This document shows, piece after piece, positions 43,717-51,745 of a stretch of 64,000 nt of DNA. The notes under the pieces are model-generated. The model saw only the letters and a list, made by a program, of their open reading frames with translations, was not told where the DNA came from and searched no databases. The translations under genes were made by a program, and so were the position numbers. Source of the DNA: Verrucomicrobiales bacterium (GTDB lineage Bacteria; Verrucomicrobiota; Verrucomicrobiia; Verrucomicrobiales; DEV007); NCBI GenBank assembly GCA_029213005.1, contig JARGPI010000002.1, positions 123,108-187,107 on the forward strand, given 5' to 3'. Every line of letters starts with the position of its first letter. The first letter of the stretch is position 1.

Positions 43717-45171
43717 TCACTGGCTTTTCGAGTTGGCTGCGTGCGTAAATGTTACCAGAAAAACGTTCAATCCGCATTCAATCGAAGCGGTGACTGTTCC
43801 CCCATGGGCGGCGACGATTTCTTTGACCAGGCTCAAGCCAAGGCCGGTGCCGCCGGATCCGGATTGTTTGCCCCGGTAAAACCGGTCGAATATCGTGGAG
43901 GTTTCGTTCTCCGCGAGTAGTGGTCCGGTGTTGGATATTTTCCAGATCGCTTCGTTATCCTGTCGGGAAAGTTGGCAGTTGATTTCTCCTCCCTCGATAT
44001 TGTGCCGCACCGCATTGGAAAATACATTGTGAGCCACCTGTTGAAGCAGGTTTTTGTCGCCGGGGATTTCTATATCCGGCTCGATGTCACTGTGTATCGT
44101 AATATTTTTTGCTTCCGCGAGTAGTCCGGCATCCTCGAGCCACATGTTCACGGCCTCTGATAGATTCACCGTTGATGAACTGATCTTCAGTTGTCCGGAA
44201 TCGGCGCGCGACAGTAAAAGCAGGTTTTCGAGGACGGCTTTCTGGCGGTCGGTTTGCTCGAGTAATTCGGAAAAGGCCGCCTGCCGGACGGGATCATCGC
44301 CACTCTCGGCGAGTGCTCTCTCAAGCGTGCCCCGCATGATCGCGAGTGGCGTTTTTAATTCGTGGGAGGCGTCGCCACTGAAGCGGGTGGCCTGATGAAA
44401 GCTCCGCTCGAGGCGCTCAAGCATCGCATTGTATTGATCGATGATTCCGGAAAACTCCGAGGCGGCGCCTTCGACTTCGAGCCGACTGTCTAGGGCCTGA
44501 GCGGAGATGTTTTCCATATCCCGCTTCAGTGAGTTGATCGGGCGGAGGGCGCGGCGGGATAATTGCCAGGCTCCCAGTGCGATCAAAAACACCGCTCCGG
44601 GGAGCGCGATGAGGAATGCATGTCGGAGGGATTTCGTTTCGTTACTCAGTTCGCTGAGGTTGGCTCCAACTACGAGCCTGATTTGCCGGTTCGCGAAAAC
44701 ACCAATTCGGTAGTTCCCCTTGTCGGTAGAGATTTGGTAGTAGGCAGGGGTATAAATCGGCCGGTCGCGGCGCCCGCCTTTGCCTTCGTCCTGTTTGGAT
44801 GGGGGAGGGATATAGGGTTGAGGGTCGAGCAGTTCTTTGCCTGCCGAAAAAGCGGTGGGTTCCAGGGGGTCCGGCCATCCGGCTGAGCGATGCAGCACCT
44901 CGCCTTCTCTGGTGAGGAAGGCAAAGAACCGGGTGGTGGCTTTTTCCTCGCCGAAGTTTTCCACCAGCGAATTCTCCATTCTCTGTGAATCTGCATTGGG
45001 GGTTGCCCGTGTCGCATGGCGAATGCCGAAGGTGCTCAACGATTTGTCGAGAGCCGAAATTCGATCATGTTTTAAAGACAGCCATACCACCCAACTGAAA
45101 ACGAGTAGAACGGTAGAGGAAATCAGCACCGACCAAAGAACAATTCTATAGCGAAACGAGCCAGCGATCAT
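43717..45171 (-). CDS. Sensor histidine kinase (OmpR-family partner)
   Basis: A 484-aa two-helix membrane kinase. The first membrane helix is about residues 10-32 and the second about 185-203, enclosing a periplasmic sensor of about 150 residues. A HAMP region follows (about 205-258), the dimerisation/phosphoacceptor helix FSGDASHELKTPLAIMRG (H270), and the ATPase domain with DKNLLQQVAHNVFSNAVRHN, then GGTGLGLSLVKEIV. This layout is that of CusS/heavy-metal-type sensors. The start overlaps the response-regulator stop by 4 bp (ATGA). Confidence 0.92.
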   Translation of the reverse strand: MIAGSFRYRIVLWSVLISSTVLLVFSWVVWLSLKHDRISALDKSLSTFGIRHATRATPNADSQRMENSLVENFGEEKATTRFFAFLTREGEVLHRSAGWPDPLEPTAFSAGKELLDPQPYIPPPSKQDEGKGGRRDRPIYTPAYYQISTDKGNYRIGVFANRQIRLVVGANLSELSNETKSLRHAFLIALPGAVFLIALGAWQLSRRALRPINSLKRDMENISAQALDSRLEVEGAASEFSGIIDQYNAMLERLERSFHQATRFSGDASHELKTPLAIMRGTLERALAESGDDPVRQAAFSELLEQTDRQKAVLENLLLLSRADSGQLKISSSTVNLSEAVNMWLEDAGLLAEAKNITIHSDIEPDIEIPGDKNLLQQVAHNVFSNAVRHNIEGGEINCQLSRQDNEAIWKISNTGPLLAENETSTIFDRFYRGKQSGSGGTGLGLSLVKEIVAAHGGTVTASIECGLNVFLVTFTHAANSKSQ

Positions 45172-45842
45172 ATCTCCCGCATCCGGTAGCCGACTCCCCG
45201 AACGGTCTCAATGAGCGGTGTCTCGAACCCTTCGTCGATCTTTTTCCTGAGCCGGGCAACTGCGACATCCACCATATTGGTTCCGGTATCAAAATGGGTA
45301 TTCCAGACATGTTGGCTGATTTGCGACCGGGAGAAGACCCGGCCCGGAGATCGAATCAGGTATTCAAGTAGAGAAAACTCCCGCTGGCTGAGTTCGATCT
45401 CTTTGCCGTCGCGATGCGCTTCCCGCTTCATCACATCCAGGGACAGATCGCCGACCTGCAGAATCGTCTTGCCGGTTTGGCCTCCGCTTCTCCGAATCAA
45501 AGCCTGCAGACGGGCGACGAGTTCTTCGACGAAGAACGGTTTGGTCAGATAGTCATCCGCGCCGAGATCGAAGCCTTCGATTCTTTCGTTCAGTTCATTT
45601 CGCGCGGTTAACAGGATCACCGGAGTGGTGATGGCCCGCTCCCGGAGGCCGCGCAGAATGCTGAGGCCGTCTTTTCCCGGCAGCATGATATCCAGCACGA
45701 TAGCGTCGAATTCTTCTGTTGTTGCCAGTTCAAAAGCGGAATCACCGTCGAGGCACAGCTCCACGGTGAAGCCGCTTTCTTCGAGCCCTTTGCGGGTAAA
45801 TTCGGCGATTTTTTGCTGGTCTTCGACAACGAGAATGCGCAT
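45168..45842 (-). CDS. OmpR/PhoB-type response regulator
   Basis: A 224-aa regulator. Receiver domain: acidic pair VVEDQQ, phospho-acceptor D51 in VLDIMLPGKDG, T in LLTARNE, K in LTKPF. The winged-helix DNA-binding domain follows (GKEIELSQREFSLLEYLIRS, ending ETVRGVGYRMREI). It most resembles the CusR/CopR metal-response branch. The gene follows the cytochrome gene by 54 bp and couples to the kinase. ATTAC-N6-GTAAT boxes upstream of two secreted-protein operons nearby are proposed targets. Confidence 0.93.
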   Translation of the reverse strand: MRILVVEDQQKIAEFTRKGLEESGFTVELCLDGDSAFELATTEEFDAIVLDIMLPGKDGLSILRGLRERAITTPVILLTARNELNERIEGFDLGADDYLTKPFFVEELVARLQALIRRSGGQTGKTILQVGDLSLDVMKREAHRDGKEIELSQREFSLLEYLIRSPGRVFSRSQISQHVWNTHFDTGTNMVDVAVARLRKKIDEGFETPLIETVRGVGYRMREI

Positions 45843-45896
45843 CTGATTAGTATTGTAGGACAGAAACGTTACGAAGATATCAGGAAAATCCGCTCG

Positions 45897-47435
45897 CTAT
45901 CTGGTCTTTTTCAAATGTTCGATCACGGCTTTACGGTCTTCCGGATTGAGTAAACCCTGGAATTCCATTTTCGTTCCGGGCGCAAATTTTTTCGGCCCGG
46001 CGAGATATTCATCGAGTAACTCCGGAGTCCAGTCGGGTCCCCGGGAACTCCGAATGGATTTCATCGCGGAAGAGTAGTCAAAACTTCTGCCAGAGGCGAT
46101 GGGGCGATTCCAGAATCCATCGAGATCCGGGCCGGGCATGCCGTTGCGGTGCATTCCCGGCATGCCGTGGCAGCCTGAGCAAAGTATAGATAAAGTGGCA
46201 CCGCGCTGTTCGATATTCATCGTGACGACCTGTGACTCATCGATGATATATTCGCCTCTCATTTTCATGACTGCCTGCAGCTGCTCGTCACTCATCGAGG
46301 CGCGAATTTTCCGGTAGGCCTCAGCTTCGATCCGGGCCGCTTCCATTTCGAGTCGACCCATATCCCTCGATAGTTTGTCAGCTTCGGCGGTATCGAATTT
46401 GTCCGGGTTGGTGCGCAGGCTGGCGAGTTGATTCAGGAACAAGTGCCGCTTTTCGAGAAATTCGCGGACAACCGGGATCTGAACTTTTACGGCGTGGTTT
46501 ATATACTCCTGTTGCTCTGATTGTAATATTTTGTAGAAATCTTTTGCGATCTTACCACGGTTGGCGCCGTGGCCACTCTTGTGCCGAATGGAGACAAATC
46601 CAAAAAACTGGGCGGGTTGTCCGATCGGGATAATTTCGTTGTCCTCCGGTTTTCCGGAGAGCCAGGCAAAGGCTTTGGCGTAGAGGTCCTCCAGCTGTTT
46701 AAAATCCTCCCGGTCGATGGTGTCAGCTTCCACCCGGATCTTTTTTCCATACTCACCGGCGCTTTCCGCATCGGCCCGCCAGGATTTTATCAGTTCTTTC
46801 TGCTTGTCGCTCATCAAAGCCTCAAAGTTCGCGTAGGCTTGTGCTTCAAAGATAGCAACTTTGGAATTGAGTAGAGAAAACCTCTCTCCCAACTCCGCGA
46901 GTTTTTCGCGATCGATCGGCGTGCCCGTGTAGAGGTGATCTTCCAGTAAGGTGAGTATCTCTTCGCGAACCGCCCACCACTCCGTTAGAGCCGGTTTTTC
47001 GAGGATGACCGCGCGGGCCATGTTGTCTCTTTGGGCTTCGCTGGCTATGGCATACATAGCCCGGCCGAGAGTCCCTCGGTTGGCGGCTCGCCCGCTCTGG
47101 TAGCGGAGGGCGACGAAGCCGAAAAACTGCGCGTTTTTGCCTACTGACAGTTTTTCATTATCAGCCGGGGAACCGGTAATCCAGGCGAAGCCTTTGGAGG
47201 CCATCGCTGCCTTGAGTTCTTTTTCTCCGCGAAGGCCGCTGTATTCTTCCGCCGACCAGGTATCGGCGTTCCTGGCATCTTTGCCGCCTTTTTTGCGATT
47301 CCCCTGTGCTGTCACCGGGGAGATAAGTAGGCAAAGAAGTAGGCACAAGAGAGATTGTACCCTGTTGAATCGTTGACTGTACCCTGTACACTCCCGGACT
47401 GAACAGGGTACAGTTTGATTATATACTGTTTTCAT
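45897..47435 (-). CDS. Exported c-type cytochrome with a duplicated N-terminal domain
   Basis: About 512 aa from the ATG at 47435. A hydrophobic export segment (about residues 27-44) precedes two copies of a domain of about 150 residues, each with AxxWxxGxPxDNE, then AQFFGFVxxRxxSGxxANRG, suggesting duplication. The C-terminus has one heme site CSGCH and a Met-containing KMEFQGL ligand region, as in small periplasmic cytochromes c. The leader before the export segment is encoded by a 22-bp repeat. It lies 40 bp after a sulfatase and upstream of the regulator genes. Electron partner is unknown. Confidence 0.82.
   Translation of the reverse strand: MKTVYNQTVPCSVRECTGYSQRFNRVQSLLCLLLCLLISPVTAQGNRKKGGKDARNADTWSAEEYSGLRGEKELKAAMASKGFAWITGSPADNEKLSVGKNAQFFGFVALRYQSGRAANRGTLGRAMYAIASEAQRDNMARAVILEKPALTEWWAVREEILTLLEDHLYTGTPIDREKLAELGERFSLLNSKVAIFEAQAYANFEALMSDKQKELIKSWRADAESAGEYGKKIRVEADTIDREDFKQLEDLYAKAFAWLSGKPEDNEIIPIGQPAQFFGFVSIRHKSGHGANRGKIAKDFYKILQSEQQEYINHAVKVQIPVVREFLEKRHLFLNQLASLRTNPDKFDTAEADKLSRDMGRLEMEAARIEAEAYRKIRASMSDEQLQAVMKMRGEYIIDESQVVTMNIEQRGATLSILCSGCHGMPGMHRNGMPGPDLDGFWNRPIASGRSFDYSSAMKSIRSSRGPDWTPELLDEYLAGPKKFAPGTKMEFQGLLNPEDRKAVIEHLKKTR
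47354..47413. repeat. 22-bp-period repeat (TGTACCCTGTACA family), copy 3
   Basis: Two units (TGTACCCTGTTGAATCG..., TGTACCCTGTACACTC...) 22 bp apart, plus an inverted AACAGGGTACAG. They sit in the 5' codons of the cytochrome gene, in frame with it. Confidence 0.8.
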
Positions 47436-47475
47436 CGTTATTAAGTTTATTTTTAATAGGTTTTGTGTTGCTCTG

Positions 47476-48909
47476 TCAAAAGGCAGTCGGTTTGGGAGCT
47501 TCGGCGTTCTTCCTGTTGCCTTTGCCGCCCTTACTTCTTTTTTCGCCACGCCTTTGTTTCAAAGTCGGCGGGTTTTCGGGATCGAATTTCGGGTTGGGCC
47601 GGGGCATTTGCGCATTGACCTGAGCGAGATAGGTATCCATTTTATCCTTCATCCAGCGGGCGAGTTCGGGCTGTTGATCTACCAGGTTGTTGCGCTCTGA
47701 AATGTCTTTGCCGATGTCAAAAAGATGTAGAGAATTGTCTTCGTAGAATCGAAGTAATTTGTAGTCATCGAGAAACAAAGCTGTGTGCGGAGTGTCTCCC
47801 TGGTAGTGTGGAAAGTGGAACACAAGTTCCTCGCGAGGTCTCTCAACCGGTTTGTCTCCGCCTGCGAATAGATGATCGATGAGGCCGCCTTCGATATATG
47901 CCGGGAGAGCTTTGGTGACTCCGGCGAGTTTGCAATAGGTAGGGAATAGATCGTAACCGACGATCCTTTGGTGACACCAGGAGTTGCCCTCTATTCCGGG
48001 ACCGCGCACGATCATGGGCACGCGGATGCCGCCCTCCCAGACTCCACCTTTGCCACCCCGGAGAATTTTCTTTGTCGAACTGCCGTTGTCGGACATATAG
48101 ATTACGTAGGTGTTTTCTCTGATCCCGAGGTCATCGATCTTTCTCAGCAGCAATCCGATGCCCCGATCGAGATCCTCCGCCATTGCAGCCCGGCCGATTT
48201 CTTTTTCATTACCTTTTGGATTGAGCTTCCGGTATTTTTCGAGCAGGGCTTTGCTGGCATTTTGCGGATAGTGCAGAGCGTGGTAGGACATTTGGATAAA
48301 GAACGGTTTCCCTGCAGCGGAGTTCTTTTCCATGAAAGCGTTGGCCCGCCCTCCCATACCGAAGATATCTACCGGATTCGGCTCGACACGGGGTGCGGCG
48401 TGTTCATTGCGGGTATCGCCATCGCTCTCGTTATAGCCGTGGCGCTCAGGGCCGCCTCCGCTGATATGCCACTTTCCATAGTGGGCGGTGGCGAATCCCG
48501 CTGACTGGAGAAGCTCGCCGATGGTGGTTTCGCCGGTTTCTATATTTCGGCGATTTTGGGGCGGGATCAGTTTGAATCCATCTTCTGCGGTCATCGAGCC
48601 CGCTGCTTTGGTCCAATGGCATTGGGCCGGGCTTTTGCCGGTTTGCAGACTGATGCGGGTTGGTGCACAAACTGATGCCGGGGAATACGCGGCGCTGAAG
48701 CGCATTCCCTCCGCAGCGAGTTTTTCCAGTTTTGGCGTCTGCACATACGGATGTTTTGAATCCGGCATGTCCGGGTGCATGGTGCAGGACAGTCCGTTCC
48801 ACGCCTGATCATCCGACAGCAAAAAGAGGAAGTTGGGTTGCCGGGCTGAGGCAGGGCTCACCAGGCTGCCTGCGAGGATAAGGTAAAGGAAGATTCCGCG
48901 TATTTTCAT
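47476..48909 (-). CDS. Secreted sulfatase (formylglycine type)
   Basis: A third sulfatase, 477 aa from the ATG at 48909 with a signal peptide (residues 1-22, ending ASA). The first metal site reads LLSDDQAWNG, the formylglycine motif is CAPTR (C81), a variant of CxPxR, and IYMSDNGSS is the second metal site region. The C-terminus is a basic, Gly-rich tail. It is the first gene of a minus-strand unit with the cytochrome, response regulator and kinase, and an ATTAC box lies 64-81 bp upstream of its start. Confidence 0.9.
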   Translation of the reverse strand: MKIRGIFLYLILAGSLVSPASARQPNFLFLLSDDQAWNGLSCTMHPDMPDSKHPYVQTPKLEKLAAEGMRFSAAYSPASVCAPTRISLQTGKSPAQCHWTKAAGSMTAEDGFKLIPPQNRRNIETGETTIGELLQSAGFATAHYGKWHISGGGPERHGYNESDGDTRNEHAAPRVEPNPVDIFGMGGRANAFMEKNSAAGKPFFIQMSYHALHYPQNASKALLEKYRKLNPKGNEKEIGRAAMAEDLDRGIGLLLRKIDDLGIRENTYVIYMSDNGSSTKKILRGGKGGVWEGGIRVPMIVRGPGIEGNSWCHQRIVGYDLFPTYCKLAGVTKALPAYIEGGLIDHLFAGGDKPVERPREELVFHFPHYQGDTPHTALFLDDYKLLRFYEDNSLHLFDIGKDISERNNLVDQQPELARWMKDKMDTYLAQVNAQMPRPNPKFDPENPPTLKQRRGEKRSKGGKGNRKNAEAPKPTAF

Positions 48910-48972
48910 GAGTGGTTCAGGTCGGTTACTGTAGGAGTAAACCACCGGATTCTATCAGAATCATTACGAATA

Positions 48973-48990
48973 CATTACGGTGATGTAATG
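48973..48990. promoter_or_regulatory. Candidate response-regulator box (CATTAC-N6-GTAATG)
   Basis: A perfect inverted repeat with a 6-bp spacer, preceded at 48963-48974 by the half-site ATTACGAATACA that also occurs before the YHYH operon. It lies between the sulfatase and the divergent DUF4838 gene and could act on either. Confidence 0.6.
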
Positions 48991-49140
48991 TTTTGCAGGA
49001 GGGCGGCGGGAGCCAGGCATCCGTTGAGGCTTAGGATGAAGCAGATTTGTGGCGACCGGAAATCGGCCCTGCGCAAAGCAGGGAGGATGGATTACTGACT
49101 ATCAAATGACACCGGATCGGTTCTCGGATATCATTCAGAC

Positions 49141-51726
49141 ATGAGGGGCTTTGTAGTACTTTTCACCGTTTTCCTTTTTACTCTGATAACCGGTTTCGGC
49201 GGGGAGTTGATCCTCGGCGAGGGTGGGAAATCGGATTACCGGATTGTGCTGCCGGATAAGCCGCCGGCCCCCGGGATCGATGCCTCACTGGTGCAGACCG
49301 CGCGCCTGCTGCAGACCGCTTTTCTGGCCAATGACATTTCCGTCCCGGTGCTTCGGGAATCGGAACTTAAAGGCAATCCGGGAATTTATCTGGGCAATAC
49401 CTCTTTCGCCCGGCAACAGGGGCTCGACGTTACCACACTGGAAGGCTGGAGTTATTTCCATCGCCTTGTCGGCGGGCGCAATCTGATTCTGGCGGGCCAC
49501 GATCACCCGGCGTCGGTGAAATCGGTCGGCTCCCGACGGCCGGAATGGGATCGAGTCGGGACAGCAAAAGCAGTAGTGGATTTTTTGCGGGAATATGTCG
49601 GGGTAAGATTTCTGTTTCCCGAAATGGGACCCTACCGGGCGCTCTCCCGTGCGGAGGAAGTCGATTTTCTCCACTCCCCGGCGATCGAATTTCTGCCTAC
49701 GCCGCGAATTGCGGTTCCGGATGATCTGGACATCACGCACTCGCCCGCAATCGAATTCAGTACAGCCCATCCGCAGGGCGGCGCATTCTACGATCTGGCC
49801 CACAACCGGTTTCCGCGCGTTGATGAAGTGTTCCGGTCTCATACCTGGAAAGATGCGGTGCCGCCGGCAAAATATGCCAAAACGCATCCGGAATATTTCG
49901 CGCTGGTTCGCGGCAAACGACTCGCCGATGATTCGCTGGCGAAAGGGCGCGAGCAATATTGCCTATCTAATCCTGCCGTGCAGGAATTGATTTATAAAGA
50001 CCTCGCTGCCAATCTCGACAAGGGGCTTGCTTCTGTTGATATCGGTCAGCCGGACGGGTTTCGCGCCTGCGAGTGCGACCAGTGCAAAGCGCTATATGAT
50101 ACCGGTGATGATTGGGGTGAGAAGATCTGGATCTTTAACCGGACGATGGCTGAGCGCCTGCTGAAGTCGCATCCGGACGGAAAGATTTCGATGATCTCCT
50201 ACATCCAAACCGCCTCGCCTCCAAAAACATTCCGAAAATTCCCGGCCAACACGCGGATCACACTCACCGGTACCAACGAGTCGGATATCGCTCCCTGGCG
50301 CGGCTATGATGTTCCCGGTGGATTTACCGGTTACCTCTACAACTGGTGCCCGAATCTGGGCACCCGCTACACGCCGATGCGAACGCCTCTTTTTGTCGAA
50401 AAACAGGCGAAGCGACTGCACACAAACCGTGTCAAAGGATTCCACCGCGACGGTCCGGGGGCGCTGTTCGGGTTGGAAGGTCCGGTTCACTACACCATGG
50501 GCCGGATGTATGACGATCCCGAAAACCTTACCGCCGACCTTTTGGTTCCGGAGTTTATCGATGCTGCGTTTCTCGAATCCTCGTTTTTTATGAAGAGGTT
50601 CTATGACCGTTTGTTTCATACGATCACTCTGTATTCCGATCAGATCGGAACGCGGTGTCCCACCTGGACCTATGAGCCGATGGCCGGTCGCCGGCGCAAA
50701 ACAGTCAGCGATCCGTTCCGCATGATCGCTTTTCTCTATCCGCCGAAAGCACTGACAGAAATGGAAAACTGGCTTGCCTCCGCTGAGCGAAAAGCCCGCA
50801 ACACAAAAGTAAAGCAACGACTCGCCCTGGTGCGGCGCGAGTTCGACTACATCAAACACTTCGCCCGTGTCGTACATTTGCATCAGGCATTCGAAATGCA
50901 GCCGGATCTGGCGTCGCGCGACCGTCTGCTTGATGCCATCGACACCCGCAACGCAGAGATTGCTACGTATTTCAACGAACGCGGACGGCCCACTCCGGTA
51001 TCCAACGGATGGTCCTATGTCATGTTTCCTCCGGCCGGTCATAACGAAGCGCACATGCGACTGGCTCATAACAATTACCAGGAACCCTACGAGGATACCT
51101 GTTTCAACTGGGACACCACAGCGATGCGCGGCGCGCCTCTCCCCGGCGCCAAACAACTACCGGTAACGCAACTAACGACCCAATCGCCGTTATCGCTGTC
51201 CGCACCGGAATGGGACAAAGCAGAATCTCACCCGCTGAATGGTGGCGAAGGCGCCGCATGCAAAGTTCTCGCCGATACTGCAAATATCTATATATGCATC
51301 GACGCGCCACAGTCGGAAAACGTCAACGATATCGTCGCCGTCTACCTGCAACCCAACCCCGGCAGCGATTACGTGTGGCGCTTTCGCACCGGCCCGGATT
51401 CAGCCAGCAGAGACGCCGCTGCCGCCGGATTTGTCAGTGATGTCATGGATCCCCGCTACGGTCAATTCGATCCTGACTGGAAGGGCGAGTGGCGGTGCCA
51501 AACCGGCAAAAGCGAAGAGTACGCAAGCTGGCAGGCGATGTTTACCATTCCGTTCAGCAGCCTGTCGACTACTGCTCCACAGCCGGGCGCATTCTGGCGG
51601 GCCAATGTCGTCCGACTTACCGGCGCGGAGATTTCCGCCTGGTCAACCTCCGCAGGATTCCGAAACCCCGATGATCGCAATGCATTCGGTGAATGGCTCT
51701 TCGGAGCGGAGCCTGCTGAAAAGTGA
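49141..51726 (+). CDS. Secreted DUF4838-domain protein
   Basis: An 861-aa exported protein (signal peptide residues 1-20). The central part matches DUF4838, a family common in PVC and Bacteroidota polysaccharide-related loci: CLSNPAVQELIYKDLA, SVDIGQPDGFRACECDQCKAL, TGYLYNWCPNLG. The N-terminal part has a glycoside-hydrolase accessory-domain look, and the C-terminal about 180 residues are beta-rich, like a family 9-type carbohydrate-binding domain. It is probably a polysaccharide-active enzyme; no catalytic residues are claimed. The 3' end of the gene is more GC-rich than its surroundings. Confidence 0.78.
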   Translation: MRGFVVLFTVFLFTLITGFGGELILGEGGKSDYRIVLPDKPPAPGIDASLVQTARLLQTAFLANDISVPVLRESELKGNPGIYLGNTSFARQQGLDVTTLEGWSYFHRLVGGRNLILAGHDHPASVKSVGSRRPEWDRVGTAKAVVDFLREYVGVRFLFPEMGPYRALSRAEEVDFLHSPAIEFLPTPRIAVPDDLDITHSPAIEFSTAHPQGGAFYDLAHNRFPRVDEVFRSHTWKDAVPPAKYAKTHPEYFALVRGKRLADDSLAKGREQYCLSNPAVQELIYKDLAANLDKGLASVDIGQPDGFRACECDQCKALYDTGDDWGEKIWIFNRTMAERLLKSHPDGKISMISYIQTASPPKTFRKFPANTRITLTGTNESDIAPWRGYDVPGGFTGYLYNWCPNLGTRYTPMRTPLFVEKQAKRLHTNRVKGFHRDGPGALFGLEGPVHYTMGRMYDDPENLTADLLVPEFIDAAFLESSFFMKRFYDRLFHTITLYSDQIGTRCPTWTYEPMAGRRRKTVSDPFRMIAFLYPPKALTEMENWLASAERKARNTKVKQRLALVRREFDYIKHFARVVHLHQAFEMQPDLASRDRLLDAIDTRNAEIATYFNERGRPTPVSNGWSYVMFPPAGHNEAHMRLAHNNYQEPYEDTCFNWDTTAMRGAPLPGAKQLPVTQLTTQSPLSLSAPEWDKAESHPLNGGEGAACKVLADTANIYICIDAPQSENVNDIVAVYLQPNPGSDYVWRFRTGPDSASRDAAAAGFVSDVMDPRYGQFDPDWKGEWRCQTGKSEEYASWQAMFTIPFSSLSTTAPQPGAFWRANVVRLTGAEISAWSTSAGFRNPDDRNAFGEWLFGAEPAEK

Positions 51727-51745
51727 GTGAAAATCCCGTGATTGA

